The translations under genes were made by a program, and so were the position numbers. A model generated the notes under the pieces. It did no database searches. It was given only the letters and a program-made list of their open reading frames with translations, and was not told where the DNA came from. This document shows, piece by piece, positions 1 to 13,782 of a stretch of 64,000 nt of DNA. Source of the stretch: Aselliscus stoliczkanus (lineage: Eukaryota; Chordata; Mammalia; Chiroptera; Hipposideridae). The first letter of the stretch is position 1; each line of letters begins with the position of its first letter. The DNA is taken from positions 67,742,687 through 67,806,686 of the forward strand of contig CM066732.1 of the NCBI GenBank assembly GCA_033961575.1, in the 5' to 3' direction.

Positions 1-400
1 AAGTTTGATGTTGATTTTCTCTATTGTATTTTTCATTTCATTTATTGTATCTTCAGCTCCAGTATTTGTTTGATTTTCTTTTTAAAATGACTTTTATCTC
101 TCCATTAAGTATCTAATTTTGTTTATGTATTGTTTTCCTAATTTAGTTGAATTGTTTTCTGTGTTTTCTTGTAACTTATTAAGCTTCCTTAAAACAACTA
201 TTTTGAATTCTTTACCTGGCAAATCACAGATCTCCATTTATTTGGAGAATTATGATATTTCTTTGGTGGTGTCATGTTTCTTCGATTTGTTTATGTTTCT
301 TGAAGTCTTGTCTTGCTGTCTTTGCATATGAAGAAGTCACCTCATGTAGTCTTTATTGAACTTTTCTTTGTGTTCAATCTCAGATTCTTTTTTTTTTTTG
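1..400 (-). mobile_element. Old L1 fragment, antisense (ORF1 / 5' side)
   Basis: The plus strand is T-rich and reads as the reverse complement of the ORF1 region of an old mammalian L1. The phrasing around 30-70 (a stretch like ATTTCATTTATTGTATCTTC) and 200-260 (like TTTTGAATTCTTTACC) recurs in the L1 at 29.9-30.2 kb of this window. No open frame survives. The element is cut by the window edge; its right boundary is soft and homology may run to about 650. Confidence 0.6.
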
Positions 401-660
401 TTTCAACTTCTCTCCTTGACTCTTAGACTTCTATAAAGGACTCTTGTCCATAGGTGATTGTCAAAATCAGTTTTCTTTGTGGGGCAGATGATAGAAAACC
501 TCTGTTTGGCCATTTTGATGACATCACTCTCTGAGTTACTTTGTTTTGATGTCACATTTCTTGTGGCTCTAGCTCTTGTCATAAGAAACCTGAAAAATAT
601 GCCATCCAGAAATGCTAGTACTTCCTTAATTGCAAGCATTTTCTAACTATAGAAAGTAAA

Positions 661-1007
661 TTTTAATAATCAGCAGAGAGTATTATCTTATTCCATTAAT
701 GACAACCGTCCATTTCTTCCCTTTGATATCTGTGTTGATGTTTTCCTACCTGTATCTCTGCTTCAAGTGATGCCTTCAAATAACATGGGTCTCTCTTTTG
801 CTGCTGCATTCAGCTTGTGTGTCCACTTCCACTTTCTGTTCTCACTGCTATTTTCTGATGTGAGATACCTATGTCCCAGTCTGTCTTCACCTAGATTCTC
901 TGTCTATTTTAATAGGAAGACACTTATATTTTCCATTCTGCATCCAAGTAGAAATATTTTAAACATTTTTGAGGTGTTCTATAGACGTATATACATATAT
1001 GCATATC

Positions 1008-1011
<4 letters not shown>
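661..1011. other. No gene recognised
   Basis: Mixed-composition sequence with only short chance open frames. I see no promoter, exon or named repeat here. Confidence 0.5.
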
Positions 1012-1056
<45 letters not shown>

Positions 1057-1067
1057 TATCTATCTAA
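1012..1067. repeat. (TC)n then (ATCT)n microsatellite
   Basis: About 21 uninterrupted TC dinucleotides pass directly into a short ATCT tetranucleotide run. This is a simple polymorphic-type repeat with no coding role. Confidence 0.95.
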
Positions 1068-1366
1068 TCAGCACACTGAATTTACACTAAACATATCCAT
1101 TCAACCAGCACCTAGTTAAAAAAACCACATTATTAGCAGCCCCCCAGAAATGTCTCTCATCTCAGTGACTAATTATCCTTATCACTGTTGCCTAAACCAA
1201 AGTTAACGATATGCTACCTTCTAACAGAACATTTTAGTTTTGCTATGTTTTTGTACTTTATAAAAGTGTAATTATACAGTATGTATTCTTTTAAGATTGC
1301 TTCTTTTGCTTTTCATGTTTGTGAGATTCATCTGTATTGTTGAAATGTAGAGTGTTTATTCTCATT
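1068..1366. other. No gene recognised
   Basis: Unique-looking sequence between the microsatellite and the SINE target site. Nothing recognised. Confidence 0.5.
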
Positions 1367-1381
1367 GTCTGCATTACTTTG

Positions 1382-1412
<31 letters not shown>

Positions 1413-1818
1413 TTTTATTGGGGAATTGGCGGAGGGGAACAGCGTTGGGGAATCGGGGAAGGGGAACAGACAAGTTGCTGTCTTTTTGTTCTTCAGTTTA
1501 GTTGCGGAGGATGTTGCTTCACTGTTGGTATCGTCATTGCGCTCTTCCCAGATGAGGCAGATCGGTCGCTGGCCTCTGGATGTCGCTCACTGCGGCTATT
1601 GGCAGCTCACTCTTGGCTGCCAGCCGCTCACGCTGGCTGCGGGCCACTCACTATAGCCTATGGCAGCCCACACCATCACCGGGGCTCGCACAGCCCAGCT
1701 CCAGGTGGAGCTGTTGTTAGCTGTAGAGGGCAGTGTCACTGGCCCTCATGTGGGATCCGAACCGGGGCCGCTGGCATCCCAAAACCAGCGCTTAACCAAT
1801 GCGCCACTCGGCCGGCCC
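1382..1818 (-). mobile_element. Long tRNA-headed SINE (about 437 bp)
   Basis: On the minus strand it runs from a GGGCCGGCCGAGTGGCGC head at 1818 to a CCAATAAAATCTTT tail and a poly(A), seen as poly(T) at 1382-1406. It is bounded by a perfect 15 bp duplication GTCTGCATTACTTTG at 1367-1381 and 1821-1835, the mark of L1-driven insertion. The middle contains degenerate tandem units of about 20 bp built on a GGCAGCCAG core. An 83-102 aa open frame across it is incidental. The tail resembles what I recall of rhinolophoid bat SINEs. Confidence 0.9.
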
Positions 1819-1835
1819 GAGTCTGCATTACTTTG

Positions 1836-3904
1836 TATGACTGTATATTATTTTATTCATTCAGGTGTCATAGGAAATTTGGCATTTCCATATTATCACT
1901 ATTTTAAATAATGCTGCTTATTTAAAAAAAGAATTTAAAGTTTTTGCTATTAAAGTTGGGAAGTATATTGGGAAAGTGACAGAGTTGCTATTATAGATTG
2001 TCTTATTGGTAGCCTCAGGGAACAAAACATTATTCACTGTTCTACCTTTAAAGTATAATCTGCCTACATTTAGTATTGAAATACTGAGGAAAATAGTCAT
2101 TTGGATATACCCTGTACAAGATTTCCTTCGGATTTCTTGCCATTCATTATTACTGAGAGTGTTTAGTAATGTTCATCAGAGGATGGCTCTTAACAGGAAA
2201 TCAATAATCTGTTGTAAGATCTTATCAAGAACAGGGAGTGGACATTGGTTTCAGAAAGGAGTCAGAAAGCTTTTACTGGTTACACAAATGTCTTGACAAA
2301 TTTCAGTTGTGATAACATAGGAGATAAAAGGGAGCAAGGAAGATATTTGAATATTCAAAATCCCTTTACTAAAAACATCTAAAATTTTACTATTTAATTA
2401 ACCTTTATTCTAAGTTTTTCCTATGGGCTCTGCCAAGGGTATTGTGATAAATCACACATAGCTTGCATACACAATAAGTTTTTGAAGAGAATTCTGCATT
2501 ATTGAGCCATGTTTGCAGTAATGCATGTCTGTGTGCTAAACACTGGTTATCAATGATTAATGGACAACATGGTTGAACAATGCTCTTCTACTTGAGCTAA
2601 TGAACTAAATAGTTTATTTCATGCTTCATTTCCACAAATAAATGGCTGTAATACACAATGTGATAATTCCTGATCTCTTTACAGTGCATTTTCTTGTCTA
2701 CAATGAATGCATACATTTTAAAAAATCAAATTTAGTTAGGCATTGCATTGCGATTTTATATTTTGGATAGATGATGAAATGTTTCTGAATTCAAAATGTT
2801 TACACTGAAAAGAGTTGCTAAGATTATGCAACAACTTAAAAGAACACAATGAAGAGCTTTAAAAAAACATAATAGGCTTTTTTCATTTCAATTATCTTCT
2901 TGTGTAAAATTATAATTATTCTATATGTTTATACAAGCTTATTAATAAACATCATTATTTTCTTAATCATTTTGATTATATGTTTCTATATAGCAAAATT
3001 AAGATTTAGCTTCCTATATCTAATGTTCACATCTTTACTTGGCTTTTGTTTGTTTATCCTTCATGGGTCCTTGCATAGTCTTTCTGTTGCACAAGAATAA
3101 TCTGTGGGTTGGAATCCCCAGGCCACTTTATTTTTGACTCCTCTTGTCTTAACTACTCTTTAAATCTAAACTATGAAGTTAATTGTTCTCCTGGTTCTGG
3201 ATGAAAACTGGGGCAGACCTTATGACTTTTCTAGTCTCTCTTAGGTAATATGAAATTTTAATTCACAAATAGTCTCAATCTACCATTGGTGATTTTCTGT
3301 TCTCCATAATAATCAAATATCTAAACTTGCTTTCAAATTGAGATTTCTCCTGATTAGCATTAATATTCCTCCTTCCTCATTTTACAAATCCAGTTTGTGG
3401 CCCTTCAGGAAGGGGTGAAAGAAGAGAAAGTGGATTCTCTTTTGCTGGCGTTGTCATCTTGGCCTGGCTCTCTTTTGGGCTCAACAGACGTTTAAAAGTG
3501 TGTCTGTTTCTTGTAGGTGCTAAGGTATCTCACATAAGACATATTCCTTAAAGAGGACAATGCATTAATAGACACCTCTTTATTTACTTATTTTTCAGCC
3601 CCAAGTAAACTAGAAGTAACTGTAGAGTCTTTCTACTGTGATTTATTTTGCTCTTCCGGTGTTTTTTTTGAACAGGGCCTAAAATAACTGAAGTTTAGCT
3701 CTTTTCCCCTTATTTTTGAAGATAAATGGTTATGCATTCCCTGGGAGTACAAGTCATATGCAACTCAAATATAAAGGTCCTCCAATGGCGGAGGACACAT
3801 ATTAAGTTCGAGTTACCTCATTGGAATCACTTTACCTGAGATGAAAGCTCATTTCCTCCTTGCAGAGAGTGGAATTCATATCACAGATTCAGTTCTCTTT
3901 ATTT
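1836..3904. other. Gene-free stretch
   Basis: AT-rich sequence without a convincing open frame or a repeat I can name. The longest frame (about 96 codons at 2006-2296) shows no domain or compositional sign of coding. Confidence 0.5.
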
Positions 3905-6900
3905 CTTATTTTATTTTTGTATTTTTTCTTTTTTAAGATTTTTAATTAAAATATAGCTAACATACAATGTTATATTTGTTTCAGGTGTACACCATAGTTA
4001 TTCAACATTTATATACCTAAAGAAGTGATCATCATAAATCCAGCTACCATGTGACACTGTGCCACACTGTCACATTATTATTGACTATATTCCCCATGGT
4101 ATACATTACATCCCCATGACTTATCTGTTTTATACCTGGAAATTTGAACTTATTTCCCTTCACCCCTCCCCCCATTTTTAATTTTTCAATTACAGTGACA
4201 TTCATATTAGTTTATGTTAATTTCAGGAATACAACTTAGCGTTTGACATTTATATAATTTAAGAAATGATCCCCCTGACTGTTTAGTACCCACCTGGGTA
4301 CTGGAAACAGTTATTACCATATTATTGACTATATTCCCAATGCTTTGTTTTACATCCCTATCATTATTTTGTAGCTACCAATTTGTATTTCTTAATCTCT
4401 TCACTTTTTTCAGCCTGCCCCTAACTCCACTCCCATTTATCACCTTGATAAATCAATACCCATCTGACACCATATATAGGTATTACAATGTTATTGACTA
4501 TATTCCTTATGCTATAGCTACATCCCCATGATACTGAGTAACAACCAGTCTGTACTTCTTAATATCGTCCCCTTTTTCACTCATCCCCCCATCCCCCTTT
4601 CATCTGGCAACCATCAAAGTGTGCTCTGTAACTACAAGTTTGTTTCTATTTTGTTTATTTTGTTCTTTAGATTCCACATATAAGGGAAATCACATTGTAT
4701 CTGTCTTACTCTGTCTGACGTACTCCACTCAGCACAATACCCTTCAGGTCCATGCATGCTGCCACAGATGGCAGGAAACCATTCTCTTCCATAGCCAAGC
4801 AATATTCCATTGTATATATTTACCATCTACTCTTTATCTATTCTTCCGTTGATGGATACCAGGCTGCCTCCATATCTTGGCTTTTGTAAACAATGCTGCA
4901 ATGAGCTTATGGATGTACATCTCCCCTTGAAGTAGCATTTCGGGTTTCTTTGTATAAATACACAGAAGCGGGATTACTGGGATCTTTTTTGCCTCTCATT
5001 ATAGCCTTTGTTTTAAAGTTTATTTTGTCTGGTATAAGTATTGCTACACCAGCTTTTTTGTTTGCTTGTTTCTATTTTCATAAAATATCTTTTTCTACCC
5101 CCTTAACTGTCAGCCTGTGTGTGTGTCTTTCAATCTGAAGTGATTGTCTTGTAGGCAGCATATGTAAGAGTTTTGTTTTCTTATCCCTTCAGCCTTTTCA
5201 TCTTTTAATTGCAGTATTTAATCCATTTACATTGAAAATAATTACTGATAGGTATGTTTTTATTGTCATTTTATTATTCATATCTTTGATATTTTTTTTT
5301 CATCTTAGAGAAGTCCTTTTAAGGTTTCTTGCAATACTGGTTTGGTGATGGTGAACTCCTTTAGCTGTATCTTGTCTGGGAAACTCTTTATCTCTCCTTC
5401 AACTCTAAATGATAGCTTTTATGGGTAGGGTAATATTGGTTGTAGGCTCTTTTGTTTTCATCACTTTTAGTGTTTTCTGCCAATCTCTTCTGGCCTGCTA
5501 AGTTTCTATTGAGAAATCAGCTGACAGTCTTACGTGATCTACCTTGTAGGTAACTAACTACTTTTCTCTTGCTGTTCTTAAGCTTATTTCTATATCTTTA
5601 ACATTTAGCATTTTAATTATGATGTGTTTTGGTGTGGGCTTCTTTTGGGTTTATCTTGTTTGGGACTCTCTGTGCTTCCTGTGTTTGTATGTCTATTTTC
5701 TTTGCTAGGTTAGGAAAGTTTTCCATCATTATTTCTTCAAGTAGGTTTTCAATTCATTGTTCTCTCTCTTCTCCTGCTGGTACCCCTGTGATGCAAATAT
5801 TGGTATGCTTGATTTTGTCCCAGAGGCCCCTTAAACTCTCCTCATTTGTTGAATTTTTTAATTAATTTATTTATTTTTGCTGTTCTAGTTGGGTGTTTTC
5901 TACTATCTTACCTCCTAAATCATTGATTCTTTCCTCTGCTTCATCTAACCAATTGATTACTTCTAATGTATTTGTCATTTAAGTTATTATATTTTTTATT
6001 TCTGACTAGTTCTTTTTTATGTTTTCTAGTTCTTTTTGTGTGTTTCCAATATCTTTGTTGAAGTTCTCCCTGAGATCATTGAGTATCCTTATAACCAGTG
6101 TTTTGAGCTCTGAGTAGTGTAGATTTCTTGTCTCCATTTTATTTAGTTCTTTTACTGGAGCTTTGTTTTGTTCTTTTATTTGGGACATGTTTCTTTGTGT
6201 CCCCATTTTGACTGCCTCCCTGTGTTTGTTTCTATGTATTAGGTAAGGTTGCTAGGACTTCTGGGCTTAGTAGAGTGTCCTTATGTAATAGGTGTGCTGT
6301 GGGACCCAGTGGCAGTCTGTCTGGTCACCAGAGTCAGGTGCTCCAGGTATGTCCCTTGTGTGGATTGTGTGTGTTCTCCTGTTGTAGTTGAGCTGTGGGA
6401 GGGATTGACCTTTGGGCTGATTGTTTTTGAGGACTGGTCATGAATACAGTAGAGGAGCTGTTGTGCATGGGCTGATCTTACAGAGCAGGATTCGTTTTAG
6501 CAGGGCCCTGGTGCCTGCCCAGTCTGTCCTTTGGGTGTGTTGTCCTAGGAGGTGGCTGGGTGGTGCTCTGGCTTGTTTTGAAGCTGGCTTCTGGACTTGC
6601 CAGTTCCCAAGGCCTCCTGGGAGAGCCCCGCTGCAAGGCAAGATCAGCCATAGACTGTGCCCTGCTGGGGCAACCTGGCATGAACCACCAAACAACCCAC
6701 TGATGGCCACTACCATGCTGAGCTTGGATGTGTCTCAGGAGGCCCAGCTGTGAACTGAGACTGACTGTGGCTACTGCTAGGCTTAGAGCTGCTTAGCAAG
6801 AATTACAGGACATGCCAAAAACAGATGCTGCTTGTTTGGGTTTTATGAATATTTGAGAGATTTTAGGAGTTTTTAGTATGAGCCAAGACCATCTGTTTGT

Positions 6901-7260
6901 ACAAAAAAGCTGCTAGAAGTGTCTTGGGTGTGTCAAAAAGTGGATGGGGTGGGATTTCCAGGAATTACCTAAAGAAGGGCAAATTATTGGTGTTAGCCTG
7001 GTTGATGGAGACTCAGATGTGTTGGCTATCTTCATCTGCATGCTGGGAGAGGGGAGGGCTTAAAAAAACAATGGCTTCTGCCAGCTTCTCTGTCTGGGAG
7101 AAAGCTACTCCTCCAGCCCTCTTCCTGAAGTCAGACAATTCAGTTCCTTCCCATATGCCCTTGGTGCCTTTCAAGCTGTCACTCCTGCACTGGAGCTCAG
7201 AGCAAGTGAGTCCATCAGCAATCATTATGCAGAATCATAATGACTGTTCCACAGTTTAGT
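3905..7260 (-). mobile_element. Old HAL1/L1 element, antisense
   Basis: Read on the minus strand this gives a 5' UTR-like GC-richer part (about 7260-6210), an ORF1 region (about 6210-5290) and a 3' UTR (about 5290-3930) ending in an A-rich tail. The ORF1 relic includes a peptide starting MGTQRNMSQIKEQNK (6206 leftward), matching the amino end of the intact ORF1 at 46.9-47.8 kb (MGKQRNMSQVK...). ORF1 is followed by 3' UTR with no reverse transcriptase between, so it is HAL1-like. The 3' UTR seems to start twice (about 3950 and 4180), suggesting a second truncated copy. Stops and frameshifts are many. The right boundary is uncertain. Confidence 0.7.
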
Positions 7261-8006
7261 TGTAATTTCGATGTGGTCATCAGAGGAAGTAAGCACAGAG
7301 TTTACCTACCCCTCTCTCTTTAGCTCTCTTTGGAGAAATGCTTTTTCCCTATCCTTCAAGTCTAAATCCTTTTATACCCTAAATATGAGTGAGGAAGTTG
7401 AGAGCTATGAATTTTTTTTTTGTAAATCGTGTGTATAATCTACCATCTCCTTTGGGAAGTGTTATTTCTTATTTCTTATTGACTCAGCCAAAAATTCTTT
7501 TTTAATATCTTACACTTATTTTCATAATATTTTTGATAAAGTGTAGAAAGCACTGAACATAAAGATGAAAACAGTTAACATATTGCATGACAGGTTTCAT
7601 TCAAAGTTGGTTAACTTTTTCATCTGTAAAGGATTAAGACTTCTGCTTTTGCCTTGATGGAGTAACAAGTACCAGATTTACCTTTTTGACATAAAACCCA
7701 TATTAAATACATAAAACAAATATTTTCAGATGTTGAACAAGAGGCAACACAGGACAGTGACTCCTGAGAGAAGGGAAAAAATAAGGTGAACTCTACAGTT
7801 GCCTTTATGTACTGTTTTGAGAGGTTTCCAAAATGCAGCAAAAGCTGAAATAGTTTATCATGAGCATGAGAGCATTACAAAATGTTAGAGGAAGTCCTTC
7901 AGGTATGACAATGACATCAGATGGAAATAAGGTTCTAAAGAGAGGAATAAAGAGCACCAGAAATTATAAATATAGCAGAATTGAAAGCCACTTCCAAAAT
8001 GTCCAT
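7261..8006. other. No gene recognised
   Basis: Unique-looking sequence; no named repeat or coding signal seen. Confidence 0.5.
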
Positions 8007-8090
8007 TTAAATAGGGACATACTATTAACAAAGAAGGAAAGAAGTATATTAAATAGGGATATACTATTAACAAAGAAGGAAAGAAGTGTA
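8007..8090. repeat. 42 bp tandem duplication
   Basis: Two adjacent copies of a 42 bp unit (8007-8048 and 8049-8090) start TTAAATAGGGAYATACTATT and differ at about two positions. The near identity points to a recent local duplication. The chance open frame through it repeats the peptide NRDILLTKKERS. Confidence 0.9.
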
Positions 8091-8107
8091 TTAACAACTC
8101 TTTTGGA

Positions 8108-8226
8108 AAACTGCCAGCTTGTATTGTGCCAAAGTGGCCACATGATCCAAGAATCAAACCGGCGACTCTGTTGCCCTGAGCTCACACTCTTGAGCAATCT
8201 CTTAACCAACTGAGCCACTTGGGCCC
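8108..8226 (-). mobile_element. Older tRNA-derived SINE, antisense
   Basis: The reverse complement begins GGGCCCAAGTGGCTCAGTTG and continues into a tRNA-like A box and a B box (CCGGTTTGATTC). It carries a GTGTGAGCTCAGGGCAACAG segment also found, in altered form, in the long SINE at 61.35 kb. It is more diverged than the other copies and I could not find clean target duplications. Confidence 0.75.
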
Positions 8227-8229
8227 TAC

Positions 8230-11200
8230 AGAGTCTTTTAATACTATCCAGTCCTAACTGGAAGAACAAGATCAAAAGTAATGAAGTCTTTGAATTGAGG
8301 AAGTTCAGAACATTGAGATAGTCATCACTTTTCTGCTGAGTTCTACATATTTAAGAAGAAAAAACACAGGAAAAATCTGCTTTTTGCATACTTTGAATAC
8401 TTTGGTCAAGCATAGTGACTATTGCAAAAGCACTTTAAATATTTCATTACACTCAGCTTTAGGTAAACTGTCTTTACTATAGGCAGCTGGGAGACAATTG
8501 GAATCAATTGGTTTGCCTGGAAGGCAGATTGGAGAGATGGAGTTAATCTCTTTGGTCTGGGAGCCAGTGTTGCCTAGAGGGAGAAGGACTTCATGCAGGT
8601 GGCCCTTAGAGTTGCTCAGTGTGGATACGCTTCTGGGAGCCTCCCAGAAACATTTGTTCTCTTCCATAGTATAACAAAGCCAGTAACATTATCCTTGAAA
8701 CACTAAAATTTTAGGTGATCATGTAAATCAAGAAAATTTTCTTTCCAGTATACTTTAAGTTTATATTGAAGGAAAATATAAACTCTCTAGACCCTATATA
8801 CATTAATGATTATAATTGGAGTGTTTGGGGGTTTTCTTTGTATCCAAATTTTTCAGTTGTATAATATTTAATCTTATAAGTTTCTAGACACTAGAAAAAG
8901 GCTCAGGAATCCAGGCAAATACTTTATGGAAGGCAATTTCAAGAGTATTGCCTCCCATGTATTGAAAGTTATTCTAAACATTGCTTATGTTAAACTTTCA
9001 GAGAGCATCACTGATAATGTTTCACTAATACTGCTTTTGGAAAATTAGGGATTTCAAATCTAGAAATATTTCATAACTAAACCGTAGTCATTAAAAGACA
9101 AAATTTGAAAACTTATTTGAATTGAGGTTATTTTGAATTACTGAATTCTTATGCAATCATGACATTATGAAACATTTATTTCTTTCTCTCACTAGTATGT
9201 AATAACCTGGACAGCAGGACATCTTACTCATCCTTGCATTTCTAGCATTTCTATATTGTTTTTCAGTGAATAACTAAAAACGGATCTTTTGTAAAGACCA
9301 GTTGTTTGGCTTTGATCTTGTTATCTTGCATATAGTCTTTATCAGTGGAATCATTTGGGAATAAGGTGAATGATTGACAATTACATATTTAGAAACCCTA
9401 ATGACATAAATGTCATGGACTAATTGACATGTACAAAAAGCTGAGGTCCTTTCAGTGATGTAGGAGGCTTTTTACAATGTGAGGCTGAGGGAAGCAGCAG
9501 AATCAGTTCACCAAGCTGATGTAATATGCAGACACTCAGTATTTAGAAACAATCCCTTCCTTTGAAAGTATTGGAATAGACACATGGATGAAGACAACTG
9601 ACATGTTGAAATACAAACTCAATATGCTCAAAGGCATTGACTGACTGATTTCTAGACATTTCTATGACATTAATGATACAAGTAATAAATGAAAGTATTT
9701 CCCCATTTACACTGTGAAATTTTTTCCTAGTCATGACAATTTTACATGAAATGCTAAAATTGTTGAGCTCTTTTTATCACTGTAACTCTTATGTGATTAC
9801 AAGAAGATTTTTCTTCACATAAATGTCTTATTTCAGCCATCATTCACTTTGGGAATAAAATGATATAGTTAAAATGGTTATAAAGAGTATAATCTCTGAC
9901 CATCTCTATTATATTGAGTAAAGTAAACATGCATTAGCCAGACAAGGATAAGGACAGCTGGGCATTAATTTTTTTTGTCCCTGAAAAAAGCTTCACACAG
10001 TGCTCTCTCACCCAGCTATAAAACCAAAAACATATATTTAGTATAGCCTTTATAACAATGGGGATTTGTTTACTTGCCTGGATAAGAGATCAGCAAATGA
10101 TATGCATGTTTCTGCCATTTTTAAAATTAATTATTGATATTTTAATTAATTTTGAATGTTATTGTGTTGGGTGTTCTGGTCTCTGGAGTCAGCTTACCAC
10201 ACCCTGATGAAGGAAGTTTTAGAGAATCATGGCTTCATTGGTTTCCCTACCTGAATTGTAATCACTGATCTGTGAACAATAGAAATATTTCTAATTCTTG
10301 ATAAATATTTGTGGAGTAGACAAATATCCAAAAAGCAAAACAGTGAATTAGGAAGAAATCCTCTGAACAAGCCTGTTAGCAATAGAGCTTTTCTTTTTTC
10401 TTTCTTTCTTTTTTTTTTTTTAATTTGCAATTCCATTTAGGGGAAAACTGGACTTTTTACATACCATGGAATTGGATTGGTTCTTTGGTTTCTGTGCTCA
10501 TAAATTTACATCTCACCCGCTTTTCTTGTCCATTCTCCCCAAATGTATTCATTTATGTTGGTTACCATAGAAACCAGAAGTGCTCTGTTTGTATGTAATT
10601 CTTTGCACATATTCCCTCCCCTTTTTTGCTTTTCAAGTCAGTTAAATTGTTCTTTGTGGCATTTTATGTAGAATAACCTCTGTTTGCTTTAAGTCTTTCA
10701 CAAAACAAAGCTTCATAACTTCAAATGTGTTACTTTATATTAACCAAATCATAATTTTGACTTGTGAGTTTGTTGAAAAAAAATGACTGAATAAAACAGA
10801 GGTGTTTTCTATAAAAGAGCACACACACTTTAGAATTGAAATTGAGTAGGAAAATAAGACATCTGTAGATTGCTTTAGAGAAACTGTAAATGTTACTTTG
10901 CTATACCACAAAGAAAAGTTTTTAAATAATTTGCATATTTTAAGTGTGACTATTTTGGCAAGCATTACCATTAGCTACATAGGAAGCAGTTGTTGAGTGA
11001 CTGTTCTGTGACTAGCTGCATGTGCTTGGTCAAGGAAATTCAGATGTGAAAGACGGAATCACTGTCTTCAAGGTGTTTACAGATTACTTTGAATTCAGAG
11101 TCCCTAGGTAGAATGGAAGCTGTAGAATTTAATTTCTTTTAAGCCATGTCATTTGAGAAATAATGCAGAATATGAGTGCTGCCAATGTAAGTGCAAGGTG

Positions 11201-11435
11201 GCAAGTTCGTGAACTTATTTGTCGGACCTCGAATGTGTGCATTTTACACGATTAAACACACAAATGGGCCCCTATTGTCCCTTCTATGAGCTTAGTCACA
11301 TACCTCCTGTAAAAGATGTCCTACCCACTACTGTTTGTTTTTTTCCTATGTCAGTTTTTATTCCAGAGTATTTACCTTTCCTGTATAATTTTCCCAATAA
11401 TCTTAAAGGAGGGTAGAATATAGAGCTAAAAGAGA
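8230..11435. other. Gene-free stretch
   Basis: Three kilobases of AT-rich sequence with only short frames. There is a poly(T) run near 10410. No exon, promoter or repeat identity is clear enough to call. Confidence 0.5.
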
Positions 11436-11439
11436 ATGT

Positions 11440-11590
11440 TGGACCTGTATCCAGGAAACCAGAATTTAGTCCTGTCCCTTTCACTAATTAGCTGTGAATC
11501 TGTGTGCCTCCGAGGAAGTCATTTCATTCTACTTCATTGATCAAATCAGTAAAGTGAGAGACCGGATGAGGATTCTTTTAAGATCTTGTG
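11440..11590 (+). mobile_element. MIR-like SINE fragment
   Basis: The order of phrases (AGAATTTAGTCCTG, TTAGCTGTGAATC, GAAGTCATTTC, CAAATCAGTAAAGTG) follows the core and 3' half of the ancient mammalian MIR. It is heavily mutated and has no intact ends. Confidence 0.6.
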
Positions 11591-13180
11591 TCACTCTAGA
11601 AAATGAATTCTGATTCTGTTATCCCAAAAAGTTATTTTCAGATACTATTAAATTCTAAGCAGTCTAAATATGAAGAATATTTTGAAATTCCCCAGAAGTC
11701 CCTTGAAGTTATGCCGGGAGTTTCAGCTGAGTAGGAGGGCAGTGGACAGACCCTGTTGGCATGAGTCACCTTGCAGCTTCAGTGTATTGACAGGTGTGCA
11801 AAATGCCCAAATTTTAGGAGATGTTTCCCAATATGATAGGATGTCTATTAAGCAGCCTTGTAAATGGCCATCTGTTAAGGTAAGTTGTAGTTTAATTAGA
11901 ATATTGCTCCACCAAAGAGCGTTTTTATTTAGATACATCATCGCTCAGAACCCATCTACAGTTTCACACATATGAGGTGAAAACATCCGAGTGTCTGTAA
12001 TATGTTTTCCCCAAGGCCTCAGTTTATTTTTTTGTTGATGTATTTATTCACTCTCTTAGCAATTGCCAAATATTTGGGAGTTATTGGACTAATACACTAT
12101 GTCTGCCTGTCTTCACTTTCATTGTGAATGTATGTTGTCTGGCAGTTTCACAGTTTTATTATGAATAACAAATAAGCATTGATGTGAAAACATTTTGTAA
12201 ACTCCACAGTGTATATAGAAATATATATTATTGTTCATAATAAGTATTTTGGTGTTCTTCCTACCAGGAAACTATTATCATTATAATCATGGTGTTTTTA
12301 CTTTTTGTAAAACTGAGGTAGTAAGTGGTAGATACCTCTTTCACACCTCTGTGCACTCTTTGTCCAAATCGTTCCCATTACCATCTGCTGCACAGCATCC
12401 TGAGCCTCTTTTCTGAATATGGCTTTCATATTTTTAATCAAAGTTAAACTTGGCTCCCCCTTGAAGACTTGGCCTCCCTCAGAGCTCTCAACTGGTGGCT
12501 GTTTTCTCTTTTATGTTCTTCATACTGTTACAGGAAAAGAGGGCTCTTGGCTTCATGTAGGAAGGAATTCAAACATGAGCCAGTATAGACATTAAAGTAA
12601 AGGTAAGTTTATTTAGCAGAGAGTAAGTAAGAAAGGAAGGACCATTTCTCAGACAGAGTGGGGTGCTCTAATCGCTAGTGGAAGAGAGACCTCCCCACCT
12701 CCATCCCAGGCTAGGGTCTATATTGTGTTTTCTGCTGCCATGGAAAATTCATTGCTATGGGGGAAAGGAGGCTAGAAGAACAATGTAAATTTATCTTTAA
12801 CTTCAGTAAGATGCAAGAAGAGCAGGGGCAGGTTTGTCTTTAATTCTTGTAAAGCACAACCTGTGTTTTCTCTCTGGGGGCTTAACTACAGGGATGGTCA
12901 TGATGAATTCTCTAGCCTTTCAGGTCTGTGTCATTGATAAGCGTCTGCCTGAGCTCTGTGTGGTGGAGCAGGTAGGCAGCAGGCTTGGAATCCAACTTCT
13001 TAGTTCCTTCTGCAAAAACGATCCTCATGGCCTTCCCCTATATTAATTCCACTGGCCTGGAGATGAGGCAGTTGTCTTCTTTGTTACACATTGCTGCTTC
13101 CATACCTTTTATCTCTTCTTTCACCTTAACTACCCCCCACCCAGCCCCAATCTAAGCTCTTTGCAGCCTCTGCCATTAAA
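11591..13180. other. No gene; possible old LTR at about 12530-13070
   Basis: No coding signal. The part around 12530-13070 (purine-rich, with AGGTAAGTTTATTTAGCAGA) has the texture of an old LTR, but I could not match it to a family or find its ends. Confidence 0.35.
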
Positions 13181-13184
13181 ATAT

Positions 13185-13440
13185 ACCACTCTTTAACAAT
13201 AGGACACTATGTTCTAAGCATTTTATAGATATCCACATATTTAATTTTTACAGTAATTACATGAGGTTGGTATTTTTATTGTCATTAATATCTCCATTTG
13301 ATAGAAAAAGCAGCTGAAGTACCGAGAATTTAAGTAACTAACCTGACTGTAGAATTGGTAGGAAGCAGAGCGGGGATTCAAACCCTGGCAGTAGGTTTCA
13401 CTCTCCGTGGTTTATCTATATTGCCTCTGACTGTACTGCC
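13185..13440 (-). mobile_element. MIR-like SINE, antisense
   Basis: The reverse complement of MIR is visible as an ordered series: CTAAGCATTTTATAG, ATTAATATCTCCATTTGATAG, TTTAAGTAACTAACCTG, GGGATTCAAACCCTGGCAG. The copy is old and diverged. Confidence 0.65.
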
Positions 13441-13479
13441 TCTGGTCTTGTTTCTCTCCATCCTCTTACCCTGATTTAT

Positions 13480-13743
13480 TTTTCTGCAATGCACTTTTTA
13501 TCATGTGAAATATTAAATATTTACTTGTCTGTTTATTAGCTGTCTGCCCCTTACCAAAATGTCAGCTCCACCAAAACGGGGGTTATGTTCTTTTGCTCAG
13601 TGCTTACACATGCCTGGAATATAGTCGGCATTTAAAAATACTTGGTGAAGGGCCGGCCGAGTGGCGCGGTGGTTAAGAGCTGGCTTGGGATGCCAGCTGC
13701 CCCAGTTCGGATCCCACATATGAGGGCCAGTGACACTGCGTTC

Positions 13744-13782
<39 letters not shown>

